Assembly: GCA_016710935.1 (NCBI GenBank)
Contig: JADJTY010000003.1
Span: 186,001-250,000 of the forward strand
DNA from: Chitinophagaceae bacterium
Lineage (GTDB): Bacteria > Bacteroidota > Bacteroidia > Chitinophagales > Chitinophagaceae
Direction: 5' to 3'
DNA: 64,000 nt
In this document: positions 59,822 through 64,000 of the stretch, piece after piece
Numbering within the stretch: the stretch's first letter is position 1
Layout: each line of letters starts with the position of its first letter
Program-made: the position numbers and the translations under genes
Notes under the pieces: generated by a model
Databases searched by the model: none
The model's input: the letters and a program-made list of their open reading frames with translations, nothing else
Told to the model about the DNA's origin: nothing

Positions 59822-61162
59822 ATGAAGAAACTACAGGCATTCATTTTTTCATTTTTTTTAATGGTTACCGTAGCCCGGTCACAATCAGTATATGAGTTGT
59901 CCTTTACGTTCCCTGAAGCAGCTAATGCTGTTACGTTTAAAGCCTGTTATACTGATGCTGCAGATGGTAAAGGAAAACTAAGACTCAGGTTTGCTGCACC
60001 GGGCATCCCGGACAGTATTTTGGCAGAACTGGATGCCGTGGAAGAATTACCCGATCTGAATTCCGGCTGTATAAACAGCAACCGGGTTTATTATAAGCTA
60101 CAGAATCCAAAGTATATAGAAAGCAAAGATCCCGGGATCATCTTTCCCAAATACTTCTGTTTTCAAAAAGACACGGCAACCGGATTTTTTGAACCCTACG
60201 GTATTACAAATTCTTCAGTTGAGTGTAATGCCGAACCGGTAAAATTCAGCAGTACCAGGTTTATTGACCAGCAAAGTTTAACCAAAGAATTTGTGCTCAC
60301 TTATTTCAAGCCTTATGATCTGTTTTACCGCAATCTTTTTGTAACCAATAATCCCAAGGCATTAACCACCAATGAAAGGAACGTAAGGATCTTTCTTTTA
60401 ATAGTTGCTAATGTAGACGATCCGAAAATTGGCCCGGCCGACAGGAAAAACATGTACGATGCCATTGCATTTTTTGGTAAAATAAAAGAGTTTTTGGGTA
60501 TCGGTGATTTTATATACGACACGATAACCGGCAAAAGATTAACCAAACAAAATGTTGAAAATGCCATCAAAACATTTTATGCCCCGGCGGGCCCAAACGA
60601 TATCGTTGTTTTTTATTACAATGGCCATGGTTTTCGTAAACCAACGGATGGCAGGCCCGGTCCTTATATTGACTTAAAGGATAAAAATAACTGGAGGATC
60701 ATGGAAGCATCTGCAAGCCTGGAAGATATTTATGCAACCATACGTAAAAAAAGAGCCCGGCTCAGCCTGGTTTTGGGCGATTGTTGTAACGCACTTATAA
60801 CTGATACCAATCCATTAGCCGAACCGCCTGCCGTGAAGAAAACTTTTGGCATAAACTGGAGTACTGAAAACTGCCGTAACTTATTTTTAAACAGCACGCC
60901 TATGTCTATCCTGGGCGCTGCAGCCTCCCCTTCTATGCTGGCGGCCAGTAACAATAATTTTGGCGGATTCTTTTCTTACTTTTTCAGAACATCCGTAGAA
61001 ACCCATTTCAGTTTTGCAAAAACTGCGGTAAGCTGGGACCAGGTTTTTAAACAAACAGCAGAACAGACAAAGTATAAAGCCGATCGTACTTATTGTGATA
61101 ATGCTACAAAAAGGAAATGCAACCAGTTGCCTTATTACAGAATAGAACGAGGCAGGTTTTAG
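59822..61162 (+). CDS. secreted caspase-like (C14) peptidase
   Basis: This 446-residue exported protein has a signal peptide (about 1-20), an N-terminal beta-rich part (22-180) and a caspase-type domain (about 185-430). The catalytic His is H269 in FYYNGHG, and the catalytic Cys is in VLGDCCNA (C322, with D320 as in the family's D-x-C). The preceding block IFLLIVANVDDPKIGPADRK is the first strand and helix of the fold. Such bacterial metacaspase/caspase-like enzymes usually cleave after Arg or Lys; secretion is less common. A TPR-membrane gene precedes it and a large TPR gene converges on it. Confidence 0.88.
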   Translation: MKKLQAFIFSFFLMVTVARSQSVYELSFTFPEAANAVTFKACYTDAADGKGKLRLRFAAPGIPDSILAELDAVEELPDLNSGCINSNRVYYKLQNPKYIESKDPGIIFPKYFCFQKDTATGFFEPYGITNSSVECNAEPVKFSSTRFIDQQSLTKEFVLTYFKPYDLFYRNLFVTNNPKALTTNERNVRIFLLIVANVDDPKIGPADRKNMYDAIAFFGKIKEFLGIGDFIYDTITGKRLTKQNVENAIKTFYAPAGPNDIVVFYYNGHGFRKPTDGRPGPYIDLKDKNNWRIMEASASLEDIYATIRKKRARLSLVLGDCCNALITDTNPLAEPPAVKKTFGINWSTENCRNLFLNSTPMSILGAAASPSMLAASNNNFGGFFSYFFRTSVETHFSFAKTAVSWDQVFKQTAEQTKYKADRTYCDNATKRKCNQLPYYRIERGRF

Positions 61163-61169
61163 CAGTGAT

Positions 61170-64000
61170 TTATTTTACAGGCTCATTCTTTTTATATTGC
61201 TTCATAGAAATACTGCTGATCATCGTTTGCCATTTTGCTGTTTTGCGTAAACGCTCCATATACCCATCATGCTGCAACACATAAGCATAATTAAAGCCGG
61301 ACCTGACTGCAGCCTCTAAATACTTCCAGGCTTCATTTGTATTGCCTGCTTTGGCATATAGCCTGGCTAAGGAATAACTATTGAACCATATGGTGTCTGT
61401 TTGCTGTGCCTGTAAACTTTTTGTGTAAAATTCAATTGCCTGTTTTGGTTTATTTGCAAGCATACCCGCCAGGCCCCGCAGGTTGTTGATCTCAAAAATG
61501 GTGTAGGGTGTATAGTTTTCAGTTTTGTTCAGCGATTCATTTGCTTTGTCAAAATTGCCGGCCCGGATATTAAATTGCGCAAACAAGATCCGCTTGGGTA
61601 AATTGACCTGGTTGCTGTCGTTCAGATAAGTAAGCTGTTTAAAAGCATCCCTGTTTTTATACAGCGCCTTGTAAATATCAACCAGCGTAAGCCTTGCATT
61701 GGCATTATCGGGCACCAGTGCTAAGGATCTTTGAAAATAAGGATGAGCCTGTTTTTTGGAACCTGCCCATACATACATATTACCGGTTTTAAAATGAATA
61801 TCAGCCAGTGTTTCTTTTTCAGATAATAACTCCGCTGCTCTTTGAAGGTATGCTATGCCATCTTTGCGTGGCATATAAATAGCATCAGCGCTGAGTATCG
61901 ACTCGCCGGTGCCCGGCACCAAATAATAATTTCTATTTAACCGCACATCAAACTTGTTAAGATTTATTTTAGCAATAGCACCGGTTTCAGATCTGTCGTA
62001 TAAAGCCAGCGAATCTTTCACATCCAGTGCCATATAAATGGCAGAATCTATAAAGAGCTCTTTATGCAGCAGCGGAAACCAGGCAATGGAATCCATGTAC
62101 GGGAGACGTGCAGTATTGGGTGCATATTGGTACAACAGGATTCCCAGGCGGTAAGCCCAATCACCATTTTCCGGAAACCTGTCGATCATTCTCCTGTAAA
62201 ATTCATTCAGTTCCTGGTCAGATTGTTTTAAAGACTCGATTGAATATTGCTTTATCGTTTCTTCCGTCTCAGGATAGCGCCCCTGTTTTTCCAATAACTG
62301 CCAAAGTTTTACATAAGCCGGAGTTTTTTCGCCCCCGGCCATTTCTATGGTGTTTGGGTCATATGTTTCATTCCCATCCTCATCGTTTTGTACCTGGCTT
62401 TCAAACAGGGTTATCTTCCTGAAATACATTTCCGCCTCTTCAACATGCTTCCAGTTTTCGTAAAGCGTACCCAAAAAATAATAATCATTAACCTGGTGAT
62501 AGAATTTGTCTTTGAAAAATCTTTCAAAACAATCATGATCGTAATTGTATTTTTTTGAGCTGATCACGGAATCAACATACCGGTCAAATTGTTTTTTATT
62601 TTTTGAATTGGTTGCTGCCAGTTTAAACATCACTTCGGCTTCTTCCCATTTTTGCTGATCGTAATAAGCCTTGCCCAGGTAATGATATACCAGGGGGTTT
62701 GTTTTATCTATCCCCACCACTTTCCTTAATATGCGTATGGCGTTGGCATATTTTTTTTTCTGGTATTCCTGCACGCCCCAGGTAAAAAAGGCAAAAACAT
62801 CCGTTGGATCAAGTTTGGAGCTGTCGATATCACAGGATATAAAGGTGAACGGAGTAAAGGCTTCAATATAGGTCCCCGGTTCCCATGCATTACCTTTAAA
62901 ATGATATCCTTTTTTACGCAGGTCGGCTTCATAAAAAAAGGAATCGGCCTGTGCATAATCTGCGGTATTCATATAAACGTATCCGAGTCGCTCAAAAGGT
63001 GCAAAGTGCCGTGAATTTATTTCGATGGACCGGCGATAATCTTCTTCAGCAAAAAGCAGGTTGCCTTTCTTTTCATTAATAAAGCCGCGGTTTACACTGA
63101 TGGATTGAAGATCTTTTTGCAGGCTGTCTGCTATGTCAGCAAAGGCCAATGCTTTATCATAATTTTTACCGGCAATGTACAGGCCGCTTAAATTAGATTG
63201 CGGTATGGCCCATTCCGGCGATAATTGTGTTGCCTTGGTATAAAATTTTTCAGCTTCGCTGTAATTTTTCTTTAACTGGTAAAGCACACCAAGTTCATTA
63301 TAAATATAAGCGGCATATTCTTCCAAAGCGAGTGCTTTCTTTTGTTCGGCCAGTGCCTGTTCAATTAAGGGCGCCGGGTTTTCAGTGAGTGGAATTTTTA
63401 AACGCAGTGCCAGACCCGAGAAATAATGTAAAAAAACTTCCGCTTTTGTGTTGTAATATTTATCCGGCTGTGATAATTTAAAAGCCACTGCAAACATCCT
63501 CGTATATACATCATAGCCATTGTTATTGCTGTTATAATACCTGCGGCGTTCCAGTTCAGCTTCATCGCCACGTATATAACTGGCAATCACGTTTTGCCCG
63601 ATATCCAAAAAAGCACTTGCAATGTCTAAATTAAACCTGGCCAGTTTTTCCTTATCGCTCTTTAATGCTTTTTCAAGTTCAAGTAATTTGCTTTTACCCG
63701 TTTCGGTAATGGGTGAGTTTTTAAGAAAATTCAGTACGGTAAAGGCAATGGCTTCTGTTGCAAGTGTATTTAATGCCAGGCTGTCTGTTATCCCTTCAAG
63801 GTTTTGTTTTTTTAATAATGAAAAAAAATAATCAGCCGGTTCAGCGGCTTCTTCAGCACCGGCTCCCGGCATTAAACTCATCACCTTCACCTGCGTCATA
63901 GAATCTTTTTTAACCTGGTCCCGGATCCTTCCCGCTTCCGCTTCCACCACGGTTGCCAGGGGATAATCTTCATCAAATTTTATTACCGGGGTTTGCACAT
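61170..64000 (-). CDS. large TPR protein (start beyond the window edge)
   Basis: At least 942 codons run from the right edge to the stop at 61170. The GTG at 63998 is merely the first start-like codon in view; the frame is open to the edge, so the gene likely starts outside. TPR pairs are clear at about 228-300 (AAYIYNELGVLYQLKKNYSE, AEKFYTKATQLSPEWAIPQS), 430-480, and 720-930. Several linker regions (100-220, 560-700) lack the repeat. The repeats suggest a scaffold for protein assembly. It ends 8 bp from the convergent caspase-like gene. Confidence 0.85.
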   Translation of the reverse strand, partial: VQTPVIKFDEDYPLATVVEAEAGRIRDQVKKDSMTQVKVMSLMPGAGAEEAAEPADYFFSLLKKQNLEGITDSLALNTLATEAIAFTVLNFLKNSPITETGKSKLLELEKALKSDKEKLARFNLDIASAFLDIGQNVIASYIRGDEAELERRRYYNSNNNGYDVYTRMFAVAFKLSQPDKYYNTKAEVFLHYFSGLALRLKIPLTENPAPLIEQALAEQKKALALEEYAAYIYNELGVLYQLKKNYSEAEKFYTKATQLSPEWAIPQSNLSGLYIAGKNYDKALAFADIADSLQKDLQSISVNRGFINEKKGNLLFAEEDYRRSIEINSRHFAPFERLGYVYMNTADYAQADSFFYEADLRKKGYHFKGNAWEPGTYIEAFTPFTFISCDIDSSKLDPTDVFAFFTWGVQEYQKKKYANAIRILRKVVGIDKTNPLVYHYLGKAYYDQQKWEEAEVMFKLAATNSKNKKQFDRYVDSVISSKKYNYDHDCFERFFKDKFYHQVNDYYFLGTLYENWKHVEEAEMYFRKITLFESQVQNDEDGNETYDPNTIEMAGGEKTPAYVKLWQLLEKQGRYPETEETIKQYSIESLKQSDQELNEFYRRMIDRFPENGDWAYRLGILLYQYAPNTARLPYMDSIAWFPLLHKELFIDSAIYMALDVKDSLALYDRSETGAIAKINLNKFDVRLNRNYYLVPGTGESILSADAIYMPRKDGIAYLQRAAELLSEKETLADIHFKTGNMYVWAGSKKQAHPYFQRSLALVPDNANARLTLVDIYKALYKNRDAFKQLTYLNDSNQVNLPKRILFAQFNIRAGNFDKANESLNKTENYTPYTIFEINNLRGLAGMLANKPKQAIEFYTKSLQAQQTDTIWFNSYSLARLYAKAGNTNEAWKYLEAAVRSGFNYAYVLQHDGYMERLRKTAKWQTMISSISMKQYKKNEPVK

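Overview
The window looks like chromosome of a member of the phylum Bacteroidota, most likely family Chitinophagaceae (inference). Reasons: moderate-to-low GC by eye; many genes start without a Shine-Dalgarno sequence; several starts follow the Bacteroidota promoter pattern TTG-N18-21-TAnnTTTG. There is a short 285-residue primary sigma factor of the Bacteroidota type. Families largely confined to this phylum are present (DUF3822 next to rsmD, the DUF3276/PUR protein, DUF4249). MqnE points to menaquinone made by the futalosine route. Almost everything is chromosomal housekeeping or secreted-protein genes; no phage, plasmid, insertion-sequence or CRISPR genes were seen.

Layout. 0-10 kb: start of a secreted hydrolase-like protein, a PhyH-type dioxygenase, an FKBP isomerase, an M61 protease, a beta-propeller/amidohydrolase fusion with an overlapping NTF2-like gene, and a DEAD-box helicase with a DbpA tail. 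10.7-16.3 kb: a minus-strand run holding DUF3822-rsmD, lpxK, and an ECF sigma factor, short membrane anti-sigma-like protein, CpxP-like periplasmic protein and di-heme cytochrome c peroxidase. 16.3-27 kb: a MATE exporter, two tandem secreted paralogues, DUF1801 and HhH proteins, a candidate small RNA, an M1 peptidase, folB, trxB, DUF4249 and the primary sigma gene. 28-34.7 kb: threonine aldolase, a lipoprotein, pgi, a secreted protein and an ABC exporter. All five are broken by 1-nt indels, mostly in homopolymers, while genes on either side are mostly intact, so this stretch probably has poor consensus quality.

34.75-36.25 kb is the most unusual part. An intact tRNA-Ser(UGA), its terminator and a GIY-YIG nuclease ORF form a cassette of about 425 bp, followed by three degenerate tandem copies. 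In each degenerate copy the tRNA is interrupted at the T loop and at the anticodon loop by palindromic GGATCC-centred inserts. A further 20-bp fragment of the tRNA 3' end lies to the left.

36-64 kb: a MutS2 homologue without Smr, msrA, a di-heme cytochrome, a peptide-type solute-binding lipoprotein whose leader lies in a dispersed inverted repeat, an M1 peptidase, a flippase, an NlpC/P60 hydrolase, dnaE, trxA, a nucleoside-type MFS transporter, a TonB-tail protein, mqnE, small lipoproteins, dodecin, a YgjV-GNAT fusion, a TPR membrane protein, a secreted caspase-like protein and a large TPR protein running off the right edge.

Family names come from motifs read in the translated sequence. No database search was run.
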